A DNA stretch of 64,000 bases from Vibrio sp. HI00D65 (lineage in GTDB: Bacteria > Pseudomonadota > Gammaproteobacteria > Enterobacterales > Vibrionaceae). The notes below the pieces were generated by a model, which saw only the letters and a program-made list of their open reading frames with translations, did not search any database and had not been told where the DNA came from. Shown here piece by piece: positions 37,992 to 47,937 of this stretch (positions are counted from its first letter, which is position 1; every line of letters starts with the position of its first letter). The DNA lies in the NCBI RefSeq assembly GCF_001635455.1, contig NZ_LWEH01000214.1, forward strand, positions 1-64,000. The letters run 5' to 3'. The translations under genes and the position numbers were made by a program.

Positions 37992-38310
37992 TTTACGCTC
38001 CAGAAATCATCAACGGGATAATTTTTTTACTTTGCGAAGTAATTGTGAAGTCACTTGGTATATCGCCGTGACCAGTATCACGTATATACATGAATCTTTG
38101 TGTATCTAGTCAAATAGTTTAAGAAAAGTTAACACCCACATCGATAAGTTGAGACTTAATTTTCATAAAAAAACATCACGCCTGAGTACCAAATGCAATA
38201 AATAACAGTAAATACAGAAATATCCTTCTAGGTCCCAATAAATTATCAATTAATGCATATACTTAATTCAGTCTTTTAAAAAGATTACTGGCATCACTCT
38301 AGGAGTATTC
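37992..38310. other. Divergent control region between mlc and pykA
   Basis: A/T-rich, with no coding frame. It must contain both promoters. No convincing Mlc, Cra or CRP site could be picked out by eye. Confidence 0.4.
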
Positions 38311-39756
38311 ATGACAGCTGAATTAAGAAAAACGAAAATCGTCACAACGCTAGGCCCCTCTACAGATAAAGGCAACGTGCTTGAGGAGATCATCAAAGCC
38401 GGTGCCAATATTGTTCGTATGAACTTCTCCCACGGCAGCAGCGACGACCATATACAACGTGCAGAAAAAGTCAGAGCAATCGCTAAAAAACTGGGGACAC
38501 AGATCGCTATTCTCGGCGACCTTCAAGGTCCCAAGATTCGTGTGTCGACATTCAAAGATAACAACATTCAACTTGCTGTTGGCGATCAATTCACCCTCGA
38601 CAGCAGCTTAGGTTTAGGCGAAGGCGACCAACAAGCCGTTGGCCTCGACTATAAAGAACTACCTAACGATGTATCAGCCGGTGACATCCTGTTACTTGAT
38701 GATGGACGTGTGCAACTCAAAGTCACCAAGGTCGAAGGTTGTCGCGTTCATACCGAAGTCATCATTGGTGGCCCGTTATCCAACAACAAAGGCATTAACA
38801 AAAAAGGCGGTGGGCTTTCTGCAGAAGCGCTGACCGACAAAGACAAGCGAGACATCGTCACCGCCGCCCAAATCCAAGTCGATTACCTCGCCGTCTCTTT
38901 CCCACGCAATGGCGAAGACATGCACTACGCTCGACAACTTGCGCGCGAAGCAGGCTTAGAAGCTCACCTTGTTGCTAAAGTCGAACGAGCAGAGACGGTA
39001 TCCACCGTTGAGAACATGGATGACATCATAATGGCTTCAGATGTGGTCATGGTGGCTCGTGGTGACCTCGGAGTAGAAATTGGTGACCCTGAGTTAGTCG
39101 GTGTACAAAAACAGCTTATACGCCGCGCTAGGGCCCTTAATCGCACTATCATCACTGCAACTCAGATGATGGAATCAATGATCTCCGCTCCAATGCCTAC
39201 CCGTGCTGAAGTAATGGATGTTGCCAACGCAGTACTTGATGGCACTGATGCGGTAATGCTGTCTGGTGAAACCGCTGCCGGGCAATACCCAGTAGAGACG
39301 GTAAAATCGATGGCTGAAGTGTGTGTTGGTGCCGAGAAAATGGCAAACGTCAATCAGTCCAACTACCGAATTGACCGCACTTTCGTGACAGCGGAAGAAA
39401 CAGTATCAATGGCAACCATCTACTCTGCTAACCACATGGAAGGCATTAAAGGCGTAGTCACGCTGACTGAGTCTGGGCGCACTGCTTTGATGATGTCTCG
39501 TTTAAGTGCTGATATGCCTATCTACGCTCTGTCTCGTAACGAAGGAACACTAAACCGTTGTACCTTGTATCGAGGCGTAACCCCTATCTATTTTGAGACA
39601 GAAGCCAAAGACAGCTTTGACATTGCGCTATCAACACTTGCTTGCCTAAAAGAGAAAGGACACCTCAAGTTTGGTGATCTCGTAATCATTACTCAAGGTG
39701 ATATCATGGACGTGGCTGGCTCAACCAACTGTATGAGAATCCTACCTGTCACCTAG
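38311..39756 (+). CDS. pykA: Pyruvate kinase II
   Basis: A 481-residue glycolytic enzyme that makes pyruvate and ATP from phosphoenolpyruvate and ADP. It aligns along its length with E. coli PykA (AMP-activated type) rather than Pyk[45 protein letters not shown], and the ATQMMESM signature. GGAG lies upstream of the ATG. It is a single-gene unit with its own terminator, divergent from mlc. Confidence 0.96.
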   Translation: MTAELRKTKIVTTLGPSTDKGNVLEEIIKAGANIVRMNFSHGSSDDHIQRAEKVRAIAKKLGTQIAILGDLQGPKIRVSTFKDNNIQLAVGDQFTLDSSLGLGEGDQQAVGLDYKELPNDVSAGDILLLDDGRVQLKVTKVEGCRVHTEVIIGGPLSNNKGINKKGGGLSAEALTDKDKRDIVTAAQIQVDYLAVSFPRNGEDMHYARQLAREAGLEAHLVAKVERAETVSTVENMDDIIMASDVVMVARGDLGVEIGDPELVGVQKQLIRRARALNRTIITATQMMESMISAPMPTRAEVMDVANAVLDGTDAVMLSGETAAGQYPVETVKSMAEVCVGAEKMANVNQSNYRIDRTFVTAEETVSMATIYSANHMEGIKGVVTLTESGRTALMMSRLSADMPIYALSRNEGTLNRCTLYRGVTPIYFETEAKDSFDIALSTLACLKEKGHLKFGDLVIITQGDIMDVAGSTNCMRILPVT

Positions 39757-39803
39757 CTAAAAGCAGATAAAGCCAATAAACGACGACAAGGTGAGATAAA
39801 AAT

Positions 39804-39838
39804 AAAAGGGTTATCGAACTAAGTTCAATAACCCTATT
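39804..39838 (+). terminator. Terminator after pykA
   Basis: AGGGTTAT and GAACT pair with AGTTC and ATAACCCT, one internal mismatch and a one-base nominal loop, followed by ATTTT. It may also serve the convergent phospholipase gene. Confidence 0.9.
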
Positions 39839-39889
39839 TTCATTTCAATGATGCTATCTCATAAGGCTAACTATAGCTTTGCAGCCGCA

Positions 39890-41104
39890 CTATTTATCAA
39901 TAACAATACTTGCCAGTTGCGGCATGTGGGAACTGCGAGCGTTTTCTGTTGTGGTATAAGTTTCAACGAATCGATAGCCGGCCTCTAAACCCAATTCGTA
40001 ATCATGGAGCAAATCTTCTTTGTCACTCATTAAAGAACTCGATTTTAACGGTTTACTTGGCGCGATCTGCACCACAAAGGCATCATCCGGAGGAGAATTC
40101 AAAAAGTCTTGAGTCAACGAGTAGGTTTGGTAGTGCACCATCAACATGTCGGCCAACCCAGAATCAAACTTATCACCTATTAAATGGCTTAAACGGTAAA
40201 TATCATCAGCGCCAAACAACCATCGACCACCATTTAGCAAGTCTAAATGCCCACGGTCACGCTTCTGTTCTTTAGAGCGTAGGATCTGCTGCTGAAAGAA
40301 AGAGGTCCAGTCGGTTTTCCATTGCTCCACTTTTTGTTGCCAATGGCCTTGAACACTATCGAACGATTCTCGGAACCACTCCAGCTCCTCAGCTGTTACC
40401 AGTTTAGGTGCTTGGATTTTCTGTTGTTGCTGCGGCGCTTGAACTAGTGGGCTCCCCTCTTCATCCGTTACTGGTTCGGTACGAATTACGACAATAGAAC
40501 GAGCTTGCCTACGCCACGCTTCTTGAACTGGAATAGAGGCAGACACACCGCCATCCACATAAGCGCTATCACCAATCAAGATCTCATCATTGTACAAGCG
40601 AGGGATCGCACAAGTAGCTATCATCACTTTGTACCAATCGTCCCCCAACAGAGGAAAGTAGTGATCTCGTAAATCTTTAGAATCCGTTACCGCCGCATAG
40701 AAGTGGCGCTCACCTAAGGTTTGCCGCCCTAAATCAAGATCGAGCTTATAAGGGTAAGCCATGATTTGCTCTAAGGCCCACTCAAGCCCTAAATTCTTCC
40801 TGTGCCGTATGTAAGAGAACAGATTAAAGAATTCTGGAGACGTGGTCAGGTCAAGGACGAAAGAACGCCCCAAGCCTTTATCACGGCACAAATAGGCACA
40901 TAAGTTTAGCGCACCTGCCGAGGTACCGAAAAATTCATCGAAAGGGTCAAAATTAGAAAGGAGAAAAGCGTCGAGAACGCCTGAGGTAAAAATACTCCTC
41001 TGTCCGCCGCCTTGAGCGACCAGTGCTGTTTTACCAGCAATAAACTTAGCGTAATAATCTAAGTCTATTGCAGTATCAATATTGGTTACAATCCCACTAT
41101 TCAT
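39890..41104 (-). CDS. Patatin-like phospholipase
   Basis: A 404-residue predicted lipid acyl hydrolase. The patatin catalytic dyad is Ser in FFGTSAG (about residue 62) and Asp in YVDGGVSASIPV (about residue 194). An oxyanion loop GGGQRS precedes them. There is no signal peptide, so it is probably cytoplasmic or membrane-associated, like E. coli YjjU. Its C-terminal ~170 residues lie outside the patatin core and are Gln-rich near 230. AGGGAA precedes the ATG. A tiny membrane protein gene lies 41 bases upstream on the same strand. Confidence 0.9.
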   Translation of the reverse strand: MNSGIVTNIDTAIDLDYYAKFIAGKTALVAQGGGQRSIFTSGVLDAFLLSNFDPFDEFFGTSAGALNLCAYLCRDKGLGRSFVLDLTTSPEFFNLFSYIRHRKNLGLEWALEQIMAYPYKLDLDLGRQTLGERHFYAAVTDSKDLRDHYFPLLGDDWYKVMIATCAIPRLYNDEILIGDSAYVDGGVSASIPVQEAWRRQARSIVVIRTEPVTDEEGSPLVQAPQQQQKIQAPKLVTAEELEWFRESFDSVQGHWQQKVEQWKTDWTSFFQQQILRSKEQKRDRGHLDLLNGGRWLFGADDIYRLSHLIGDKFDSGLADMLMVHYQTYSLTQDFLNSPPDDAFVVQIAPSKPLKSSSLMSDKEDLLHDYELGLEAGYRFVETYTTTENARSSHMPQLASIVIDK

Positions 41105-41145
41105 TATTCCCTGAGTATAGAAACTCAGCCTCGCAATAAATGGTA

Positions 41146-41235
41146 TTAACTACCAATCGCAATAAAGCCAAATGAAAGAATGATGAAGTAAATAAACGCT
41201 GTAATTTGTAGGGCATTTTTCAGATTATGTTCCAT
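41146..41235 (-). CDS. 29-residue single-span membrane protein, YnhF-like
   Basis: A very short gene with good signals. GAGGTG lies 4 bases before an ATG at 41235. The frame encodes a polar head (MEHNLKNALQ) followed by a hydrophobic span of about 17 residues (AFIYFIILSFGFIAIG), then stops. Size and layout resemble the 29-residue E. coli inner-membrane protein YnhF; the match is by general pattern, so the family call is tentative. It may be co-transcribed with the patatin-like phospholipase gene 41 bases downstream. Confidence 0.6.
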   Translation of the reverse strand: MEHNLKNALQITAFIYFIILSFGFIAIGS

Positions 41236-41380
41236 AGACACCTCTAGCTTATTATTAATTTCTCAAGTCTTTATTTAAGTATTAACAGGTGTGTGAAGTA
41301 TCTTCAAGAATCGTCGAAATTAGTCGCACGATATTGACGTAACCATCACAATTAATAGGCGTATGGATAAGGATATACTC

Positions 41381-41974
41381 ATGAATAACAAAGTAAATAT
41401 GACGATGTTAGTTACGCTTCTCTCGGCTTCGAGTGTTTATGCCTCACCGGAGATCATTATTACTCCGATGGTTGGTTATACTGGCGGTGGTAGTGTCGAA
41501 GATCAAGATGGCAAAACCTATGACATGAAAGGATCTGAAAACTACACCTTTGCGATTGAGACACCACTTGAGAAAGGGCGTGTTGGTTTCTTTTACTCAA
41601 ACCAAAGCTCTAAATTAGAAACGCTAAACCTGAGCTCCTCGATCCAATATCTGCACTTTCAAAGTAGCATTTACTACCCGGTTTCCTCGGTATTGTCTGG
41701 ATACCTAGGCTTAGGTTTAGGCGCCTCGTATGTCGATGTAGACTGGGCGAAAGATAAATACGGCTTCTCTACATCAATCTTTGGCGGCTTAGAATATAAA
41801 TTGAGCGATCGCTTAGCGCTGAATACCCAAGTTCGTTGGTTAGGAACGATGGTTGATAACGACACAACAGGTGTATGTAACATCCCAAGCAATGGGCAAG
41901 ACTGCATTATTCGCTTTGATACCGACTGGATGAATCAATTCCAAGCTAATGTCGGGTTAAGTTTTACTTTCTAG
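41381..41974 (+). CDS. Outer membrane beta-barrel protein
   Basis: A 197-residue protein with a signal peptide (cleavage after VYA near residue 21) and amphipathic strands, ending VGLSFTF, the outer-membrane insertion signal. A Cys pair near residues 165-175 could form an extracellular-loop disulfide. It resembles OmpA-type or OmpW-sized small barrels, with no specific function recognised. The ATG at 41381 has AAGGAT 7 bases upstream, better than the in-frame start at 41363. A strong terminator follows. Confidence 0.8.
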   Translation: MNNKVNMTMLVTLLSASSVYASPEIIITPMVGYTGGGSVEDQDGKTYDMKGSENYTFAIETPLEKGRVGFFYSNQSSKLETLNLSSSIQYLHFQSSIYYPVSSVLSGYLGLGLGASYVDVDWAKDKYGFSTSIFGGLEYKLSDRLALNTQVRWLGTMVDNDTTGVCNIPSNGQDCIIRFDTDWMNQFQANVGLSFTF

Positions 41975-41996
41975 ATAGTAATAAATTCAAAAAATG

Positions 41997-42023
41997 AAAA
42001 AGCCAGCGATATGCTGGCTTTTT
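41997..42023. terminator. Bidirectional terminator between two outer-membrane protein genes
   Basis: AAAAGCCAGC pairs with GCTGGCTTTT across a 5-nt loop, flanked by A and T tracts. Confidence 0.93.
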
Positions 42024-42048
42024 GCTGTAGCTAATTTGAAGCTCAACT

Positions 42049-42453
42049 TTAGAACTTGTAGGTTACGCCCAGAGCACCACCTAGCTGGAGTTCAACGCCT
42101 TTGTACATGTCGAGTTCTGGGTGAAGCTGTGCGTAAGCATTCCAACCTTCGTAGAAGTTCACTTTGACACCCAAAGGTAAACGCAAACCAAAGTCGTCAT
42201 TCCATTCAGCCCATGCACCCGCGCCAACATACCAGCTTAACGGCGCTTCTGCCTCAAACTGACCACGCTTCCAAATATAATCAAATGCAGCACCGTCATT
42301 GCCAACAGTAACACGGTATTTCTGTTCAAACTCAACAACGGCACTCAGATCTTGGTCAACGGCTAAACCAACTTCTAAAGCAGGAGCTTCAGAAGCATGA
42401 GCAAGAGAGGTGAGGCTGCCGCACACAAGGCCAATCAAGTAACGATGTTTCAT
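42049..42453 (-). CDS. Small predicted outer membrane protein
   Basis: A 134-residue secreted protein with a signal peptide (MKHRYLIGLVCGSLTSLAHA) and short beta-strand pattern ending GVTYKF, typical of outer-membrane proteins. It is probably too short for a closed barrel of more than 8 strands. The family is not recognised. The ATG at 42453 is chosen over an upstream TTG because the signal peptide begins there. It is convergent with the preceding barrel gene. Confidence 0.75.
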   Translation of the reverse strand: MKHRYLIGLVCGSLTSLAHASEAPALEVGLAVDQDLSAVVEFEQKYRVTVGNDGAAFDYIWKRGQFEAEAPLSWYVGAGAWAEWNDDFGLRLPLGVKVNFYEGWNAYAQLHPELDMYKGVELQLGGALGVTYKF

Positions 42454-42628
42454 AGTATTCTCAAACTGTTTCAAAAAGCGGTAGGTTAATTAAAAACCAA
42501 CACGATTTGTCATCATAAAGTTAAAGATAGCAGACCATTAAAGGTGGTGAGCATAAGTGAACAGTTTCAAACAAATGGTAAATAACTGAGAGATAAAAAA
42601 ATAAGCCTGATGAAACAGTAGAAACAAA

Positions 42629-42655
42629 AAAGGAGGCCTTTAGGCCTCCTTTCAA
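42629..42655 (-). terminator. Terminator after ptsG
   Basis: AAAGGAGGCCT pairs with AGGCCTCCTTT across two bases. The leftward strand continues into a run of six Ts, as expected for ptsG termination. Confidence 0.93.
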
Positions 42656-42672
42656 TTTATTGAATCAGTGAA

Positions 42673-44103
42673 TTAACCGTTGTTACGGATCCACTCATCC
42701 ATGTCTGTTTTCAGGTTGTCAGACTTTGTACCGAAGATAGCTTGTACTCCACCCGCTACTACTACAACACCTGCAGCACCTAGTTTTTTCAGCTTGTCTT
42801 GGTCAACAACTTCTGTATCAGCAACTGCAACACGTAGACGAGTGATACAAGCGTCAAGACCAGTGATGTTAGCTTTACCACCGAATGCAGCAACTAGCTC
42901 ACCAGCAAGTTCAGAACCAGTCGCAACGGCTTCGTCTTCTGACTCGTCTTCACGGCCAGGAGTTTTAAGGTCTAGAGCTTTAATCACAGTGCGGAATACG
43001 ATGTAGTATATTGCAGCATAAGCAATACCACAAACAACCATTAGACCCATCTTAGACGCGTGGCCAGATAGAACTAGGAAGTCGATTAGACCGTGTGAGA
43101 AAGATGTACCGTGTACAAAACCTAGAGTGTTCGCAAGAACGTAAGCAGAACCAGCTAGTAGAGCGTGGATTGCGTACAGTACTGGAGCAACGAATAGGAA
43201 TGAGAATTCGATTGGTTCAGTGATACCCGTTAGGAATGAGGTTAACGCAGCAGAAGCCATGATGCCCATTACTTTAGCGCGGTTTTCAGGCTTAGCTGAG
43301 TGTGCAATTGCGATTGCAGCAGCAGGTAGACCGAACATCTTGAACATGTAACCACCAGCTAGCTGACCGAAGCCATTGCCCGCTGCACGAGATGCGTCAT
43401 CAGCAACTAGGTAACAAGTAAGAACACCATTTTGAGTTTCGCCAGCAGCGTTTACACAAGTACCAGCTTCGAAGAAGAATGGTACGTTCCATACGTGGTG
43501 AAGACCAAATGGAATTAAAGAACGCTCAACGATACCGTAAATACCAAACGCCACTTGTGGGTTTTGGTGAGCAGCCCAATCAGAGAACGCAGAGATAGCG
43601 CCGCCAACTGGTGGCCATACTACAGATAGTAGGATTGCTAGACCGATCGCAGAGAAACCTGTGATGATTGGTACAGCACGCTTACCAGCGAAGAAGCCAA
43701 GGTACTCAGGAAGTTGAATACGGAAGAAGCGGTTGAATGCCCAAGCAGCAACACCACCGACTAGGATACCACCTAGTACACCAGTATCGATTTTATCAAC
43801 GCCCATTACACCAGCCATTACGCCTAGTGTAGCAGTCATGATGCCGTAACCAACAATTGCTGCTAGACCAGCAACACCATCGTTGTTAGTAAAGCCAAGT
43901 GCAACACCTACTGCGAACAGTAGTGCCATTTGACCAAATACTGAACCACCAGCTTGTTCCATTAGGTTTGAAACAATTTCTGGAATGAAAGGAAGATCTG
44001 CTGCACCGACACCTAGCAAAATACCCGCAACTGGTAAAACTGATACTGGAAGCATCAGAGACTTACCAACTTTTTGCAGGCTAGCAAAAAGGTTCTTAAA
44101 CAT
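42673..44103 (-). CDS. ptsG: PTS glucose-specific EIICB component
   Basis: A 476-residue inner-membrane transporter that takes up and phosphorylates glucose. The EIIC domain (1-~380) has about ten membrane segments and the substrate-site [11 protein letters not shown]. The EIIB domain follows, with the phosphorylated Cys in [11 protein letters not shown]. It receives phosphate from EIIA-Glc. AGGAG precedes the ATG. The long leader contains a hairpin, and mlc, the likely repressor, lies nearby. N-acetylglucosamine-specific relatives have a different EIIB neighbourhood, so glucose is the best call. Confidence 0.93.
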   Translation of the reverse strand: MFKNLFASLQKVGKSLMLPVSVLPVAGILLGVGAADLPFIPEIVSNLMEQAGGSVFGQMALLFAVGVALGFTNNDGVAGLAAIVGYGIMTATLGVMAGVMGVDKIDTGVLGGILVGGVAAWAFNRFFRIQLPEYLGFFAGKRAVPIITGFSAIGLAILLSVVWPPVGGAISAFSDWAAHQNPQVAFGIYGIVERSLIPFGLHHVWNVPFFFEAGTCVNAAGETQNGVLTCYLVADDASRAAGNGFGQLAGGYMFKMFGLPAAAIAIAHSAKPENRAKVMGIMASAALTSFLTGITEPIEFSFLFVAPVLYAIHALLAGSAYVLANTLGFVHGTSFSHGLIDFLVLSGHASKMGLMVVCGIAYAAIYYIVFRTVIKALDLKTPGREDESEDEAVATGSELAGELVAAFGGKANITGLDACITRLRVAVADTEVVDQDKLKKLGAAGVVVVAGGVQAIFGTKSDNLKTDMDEWIRNNG

Positions 44104-44137
44104 GTTTATGCTCCTGATAAAGATAAAATAATTATAT

Positions 44138-44179
44138 GGGTCCTAACGGCACACCCCCGTAGCCTATATGTTAGCACCC
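44138..44179 (-). promoter_or_regulatory. Hairpin in the ptsG leader
   Basis: GGGTCCTAAC (44138-44147) can pair with GTTAGCACCC (44170-44179), one mismatch, with an inner GGC/GCC pair. It lies about 35 bases before the ptsG start. It may shape mRNA stability or small-RNA access. The rest of the 44180-44505 gap is A/T-rich and holds the promoter. Confidence 0.35.
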
Positions 44180-44505
44180 AGTGAAAATGTAACCATGTAT
44201 TGCATTATATTTTCTGCCGCTAAATATATATTGATGCAGAACTAACTTTCTAGTGACTTACGAAATTTAGTTTCAAAACACGTCTTGGATCACATGTCAA
44301 ATTTAGAAATGCAATGCTTTACAAAAAAATAAACCATTGATAATAAACAATAATTATAAAAGTCATTATTATTTTACTGGGTAAATAAAATAAGGGTGAA
44401 TGTTATTTTTAGTAACAAAATTACAAATGTTATAATTCACGCTCCCAAGTTCAACATAATCCGTAAACATTAAAAAAAAACGTATTTTTGGTGATCAAAA
44501 ACACA

Positions 44506-44529
44506 AAAAGGGAGCTTTCGCTCCCTTTT
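44506..44529 (-). terminator. Terminator after tatD
   Basis: AAAAGGGAGC pairs perfectly with GCTCCCTTTT across a 4-nt loop, with a T-run on the leftward strand. It ends the long yceD-to-tatD cluster. Confidence 0.93.
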
Positions 44530-44547
44530 ATTTGTTTAGTTCATTTT

Positions 44548-45315
44548 TTATCGCAAAAAAAGTTTCTGGTAATTTTTGGTCGTTTGTTCAGCAACCTCTT
44601 TCATCGAAATGCCCTTCAACTGCGCAATATAGGCTGCCACCTCGACTACATATGCAGGCTGATTCTGTTTTCCACGATATGGGACTGGCGCCAAGTATGG
44701 GGAGTCCGTTTCAATTAGTAGCCTAGCTAACGGTAGATTTTTAACCACCTCTTTAAGTTCTGTTGCTTGCTTAAAGGTCACAATGCCTGAAATTGAAATA
44801 TAGAACCCTAATTCCATAGCCGCTTCAGCAAACGCCTGATCTTCAGTAAAACAGTGGATAACACCACCGCACTTCTCAGCGCCACCGTCACGAAGAATCG
44901 CAAGTGTATCTTCACGAGCGTTACGGGTATGAATGATCAAAGGCTTGTTCAATTCTACCGCTAGCTCAACATGCTGTTTGAATCGCAGTTGCTGTAATTC
45001 CGAAGTTTCAGGTTGATAGTGGTAATCTAAGCCGGTTTCACCTATCGCAACCACTTTAGGGTTGCTCGCGTATTCACGCATTCTTTCAAGGCTGAAATCA
45101 CTTTCAACATCAAGAGGATGAACGCCACAAGACGCTTTAACGTTATCAAACGGCGCAATCATTTCGAGCATGTTTTCAAACGAATCTAGTGTCACACCCA
45201 CAGAAAGTAGTTGGTCAACATTCGCTGCTTTCGCTTTGTTAACGACATCTTCTACACTGGTATGTAAATCTTGGTAATCCAGCTTGTCTAAATGACAGTG
45301 GGAATCTACGAACAT
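44548..45315 (-). CDS. ycfH: TatD family metal-dependent hydrolase (YcfH)
   Basis: A 255-residue TIM-barrel metallohydrolase. The metal ligands are visible: DSHCHLD at the N-terminus, the Glu in GETGLDYHY, His in IIHTRNA and HCFTED, and the Asp in IETDSPYLAP. Family members act as DNases; the exact role of YcfH is unclear. The ATG at 45315 overlaps the end of holB by 10 bases and has GAGG upstream within that gene, so translation is coupled. Last gene of the long leftward cluster, ending at a terminator. Confidence 0.93.
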   Translation of the reverse strand: MFVDSHCHLDKLDYQDLHTSVEDVVNKAKAANVDQLLSVGVTLDSFENMLEMIAPFDNVKASCGVHPLDVESDFSLERMREYASNPKVVAIGETGLDYHYQPETSELQQLRFKQHVELAVELNKPLIIHTRNAREDTLAILRDGGAEKCGGVIHCFTEDQAFAEAAMELGFYISISGIVTFKQATELKEVVKNLPLARLLIETDSPYLAPVPYRGKQNQPAYVVEVAAYIAQLKGISMKEVAEQTTKNYQKLFLR

Positions 45316-46271
45316 GTTTCCTCGCAAGTGGCTATCAGCCAATTCATTATGATTAGCTCCGTATTGAGCCCAGGGTGTTGCTTCAACTGCTCAATCAGTA
45401 TCAACAGTTTATGTGCTGCAGTATAGGCGCTTTGGTAAGACATCACCTCACACAACGCGTTAGCACTTGGGGTTATAGCATTATTTGCCAAACCGAAATG
45501 CAACTTCTGTACATCTGAAAGTAAGTGCCACAACCAACCAAGCTGTATCAAAGGATCTTTAGCAAGCTCAGTCGAGAACTTAAGCATGTCAGGCTGAGTG
45601 CCTTTAACGATATTAACGAAACCGTCGAATGCTTTCTCGGAAGCCTCTACACCGCCCTCTTCAAACATCGCTTTCGCTTTCAACGGCGCATTATCGTTAA
45701 GTGCCAAAATATACGGTGGCACAGCCTTACCTACTTCCCCATCAAGCCATACTGAGCCAGCTTCAAATTGTGGGCTCACCACATTGAATTGCTGACAACG
45801 ACTGATGATGGTTGGCATTAGGCGATTGCTGTTACGAGTCGACAGAATGAAAATACACTGGCTTGATGGCTCTTCGAGAGTCTTCAGCAAAGCATTGGAA
45901 GCCGACTCATTCATCGCCTCAGCAGGTTCAAGTAAGATAACGCGTAAACCGCCCAACTGAGATGATTCTTGAGCCCAGCGATTACTTGCGCGTACTTGAT
46001 CAACCGCGATCGATTTGCCTTCTTTCTCTGGCGAGATGACATGAAAATCCGGATGGCTACCCGATTTCATCAACTCACAGCTATGGCAAAAACCACACGC
46101 CTCGCTTTCATAGTTTGTGCACATTAATGCATCAGTAAGCTGGCTAATGAGAGCATCAACGCCCAACCCTTCCGGCGCATTAACAATAACAGAATTCGGA
46201 AAACGCTCCGCATCGAGGCTTTTTTTCCACTCACTCCAAACTGGCGTGAGCCAAGAGTACACTTCCGCCAT
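45306..46271 (-). CDS. holB: DNA polymerase III subunit delta'
   Basis: A 321-residue clamp-loader subunit. It begins with YSWLTPVWSEWKKSL, contains the zinc-binding Cys set CTNYESEACGFCHSC and the SRC motif in TIISRCQQF. It has no functional Walker A Lys, as expected for delta'. It helps open the beta clamp and load it on DNA. It begins six bases after the tmk stop. Confidence 0.95.
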   Translation of the reverse strand: MAEVYSWLTPVWSEWKKSLDAERFPNSVIVNAPEGLGVDALISQLTDALMCTNYESEACGFCHSCELMKSGSHPDFHVISPEKEGKSIAVDQVRASNRWAQESSQLGGLRVILLEPAEAMNESASNALLKTLEEPSSQCIFILSTRNSNRLMPTIISRCQQFNVVSPQFEAGSVWLDGEVGKAVPPYILALNDNAPLKAKAMFEEGGVEASEKAFDGFVNIVKGTQPDMLKFSTELAKDPLIQLGWLWHLLSDVQKLHFGLANNAITPSANALCEVMSYQSAYTAAHKLLILIEQLKQHPGLNTELIIMNWLIATCEETCS

Positions 46272-46277
46272 GACTAC

Positions 46278-46910
46278 CTACTGTTGGTCTAACCACGAAC
46301 TAAGCGCTTGCTTAATATCCGCGGCTACTTGTTCTATTTCTTGCTCTGCATTGATCACAAGAACCGAGTCATCTTGTGCAGCTATCTCAAGGTAACGTTC
46401 ACGCGTGCGATCGAAGAAAGAGATATCCATCTTTTCGATTCTATCAAGCTCACCACGGCCACGTGCACGCTCAAGCCCTACTCTAGGGTCTAGGTCCAAG
46501 TACAGAGTTAGATCCGGCTTAAAATCGCCTAGCGTGGTTGCTTTCAATGATTCCATTGTCGTGCGCGCGATCTGACGACCACCACCCTGATACGCTTGAG
46601 AAGACATATCATGGCGATCACCTAATACCCACTTACCGCTACCCAAAGCCGGCTTAATCACGTTTTCGACTAATTGAACACGTGCAGCGTACATCAGCAG
46701 TAACTCAGTCATGTCTTGAAGCTTTTCGCCTTCGTGCTCTTCTTTGACCAGTGAGCGCATCTTTTCTGCCAGCACGGTACCGCCTGGTTCGCGAGTGTTT
46801 ACGAGCTCTTCAACACCAGATGCTTTCAATGTCTCAATGATGGCATTGATAGCTGTGCTTTTACCCGCACCTTCAAGGCCTTCAACCACGATAAATTTCG
46901 ACTGATTCAT
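46278..46910 (-). CDS. tmk: Thymidylate kinase
   Basis: A 210-residue enzyme that phosphorylates dTMP to dTDP for DNA synthesis. The P-loop is GLEGAGKST (residues 10-18), DR-Y motif [19 protein letters not shown] lies near 90-108, and the LID region is [13 protein letters not shown]. All match the E. coli type enzyme. It lies between mltG and holB with spacings of about 10 and 6 bases. Confidence 0.96.
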   Translation of the reverse strand: MNQSKFIVVEGLEGAGKSTAINAIIETLKASGVEELVNTREPGGTVLAEKMRSLVKEEHEGEKLQDMTELLLMYAARVQLVENVIKPALGSGKWVLGDRHDMSSQAYQGGGRQIARTTMESLKATTLGDFKPDLTLYLDLDPRVGLERARGRGELDRIEKMDISFFDRTRERYLEIAAQDDSVLVINAEQEIEQVAADIKQALSSWLDQQ

Positions 46911-46920
46911 AATTCGTTCT

Positions 46921-47937
46921 TTATTTGTTTTTTCTTAATTGTTTTAAGTAAGCTCGTACCGCACGGTTGTGCTCAGCCAAACTCTTTGAAAATACATGCC
47001 CACCTGTGCCACTCGCGACAAAATAGAGGTAGTTGCTCTTTTCTGGATTCAGGGCCGCGTTAATTGACGCTCGGCCCGCCATAGCAATCGGCGTTGGCGG
47101 CAAACCACTCATAGTGTATGTGTTGTATGGCGTTGGGGTTCTTAGATCTTTCTTACGGATATTGCCATCGTAGCTATCACCCATTCCATAAATCACCGTT
47201 GGGTCCGTTTGTAGACGCATACGCTTGTTCAAACGGTTGACGAACACAGACGACACACGTTCACGCTCTGAAGCATCGGCCGTCTCTTTCTCAATGATAG
47301 ATGCCAGAATCAGCGCTTCATAAGGTGACTTAAGAGGCAGTTTGTCCGCTCTCTTTTCCCACTCGTCGTTCACAACGTTCATCAGATCGCGATGCGCACG
47401 CTTTAGCAAATCTAAATCTGTAGTGCCGTAGGTGTAGTGGTAAGTTTCCGCTAAGAACAAACCTTCTAGCTTCTCGTTTTCAATACCCAGCTTTTCAGCG
47501 ATCTCTTTTTCAGACACACCATCAAGCGTTTGTTGAATAAACTCATTGTTCTTTAACTGAACAAGCCACTCGTCAAAACGACTGCCTTCAACGAAGGTGA
47601 TAGTAAACTGATGCTCTTTCCCTTCAACAAGAACCTGTAGCGCTTGCTCAAGCGTCAAACCCGGCTCTAACAGGAATGTACCTGCTTTAACATCAACAAG
47701 CTCTGGGTGTAACTTGCGAATTAGTTTCTCATAAGGAGATGCCTCAAATAGGGCTTCATTAATCAGCTGCGCAAGTACACGATTAAAGCTGCTACCAGAG
47801 GCGATGGTAACCACCTGCGGCTTTTCTAATTGAATAACTTGTTTGAGGTTATCTTGCGCTTGGTTGTAAACGTAAAACCCAGCAGCGCCCGCTGCGATTA
47901 GGCACAAGATAATAAAAATAAATAACTTTTTGATCAC
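46921..47937 (-). CDS. mltG: Endolytic murein transglycosylase MltG (YceG)
   Basis: A 338-residue inner-membrane protein with an N-terminal membrane segment (residues 4-22) and a periplasmic LysM-like then catalytic domain. The catalytic Glu is in [10 protein letters not shown], and [10 protein letters not shown] and [23 protein letters not shown] are family blocks. It cuts nascent peptidoglycan strands, helping end glycan elongation. Its start overlaps the pabC stop by four bases, so the two are translationally coupled. Confidence 0.95.
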   Translation of the reverse strand: MIKKLFIFIILCLIAAGAAGFYVYNQAQDNLKQVIQLEKPQVVTIASGSSFNRVLAQLINEALFEASPYEKLIRKLHPELVDVKAGTFLLEPGLTLEQALQVLVEGKEHQFTITFVEGSRFDEWLVQLKNNEFIQQTLDGVSEKEIAEKLGIENEKLEGLFLAETYHYTYGTTDLDLLKRAHRDLMNVVNDEWEKRADKLPLKSPYEALILASIIEKETADASERERVSSVFVNRLNKRMRLQTDPTVIYGMGDSYDGNIRKKDLRTPTPYNTYTMSGLPPTPIAMAGRASINAALNPEKSNYLYFVASGTGGHVFSKSLAEHNRAVRAYLKQLRKNK

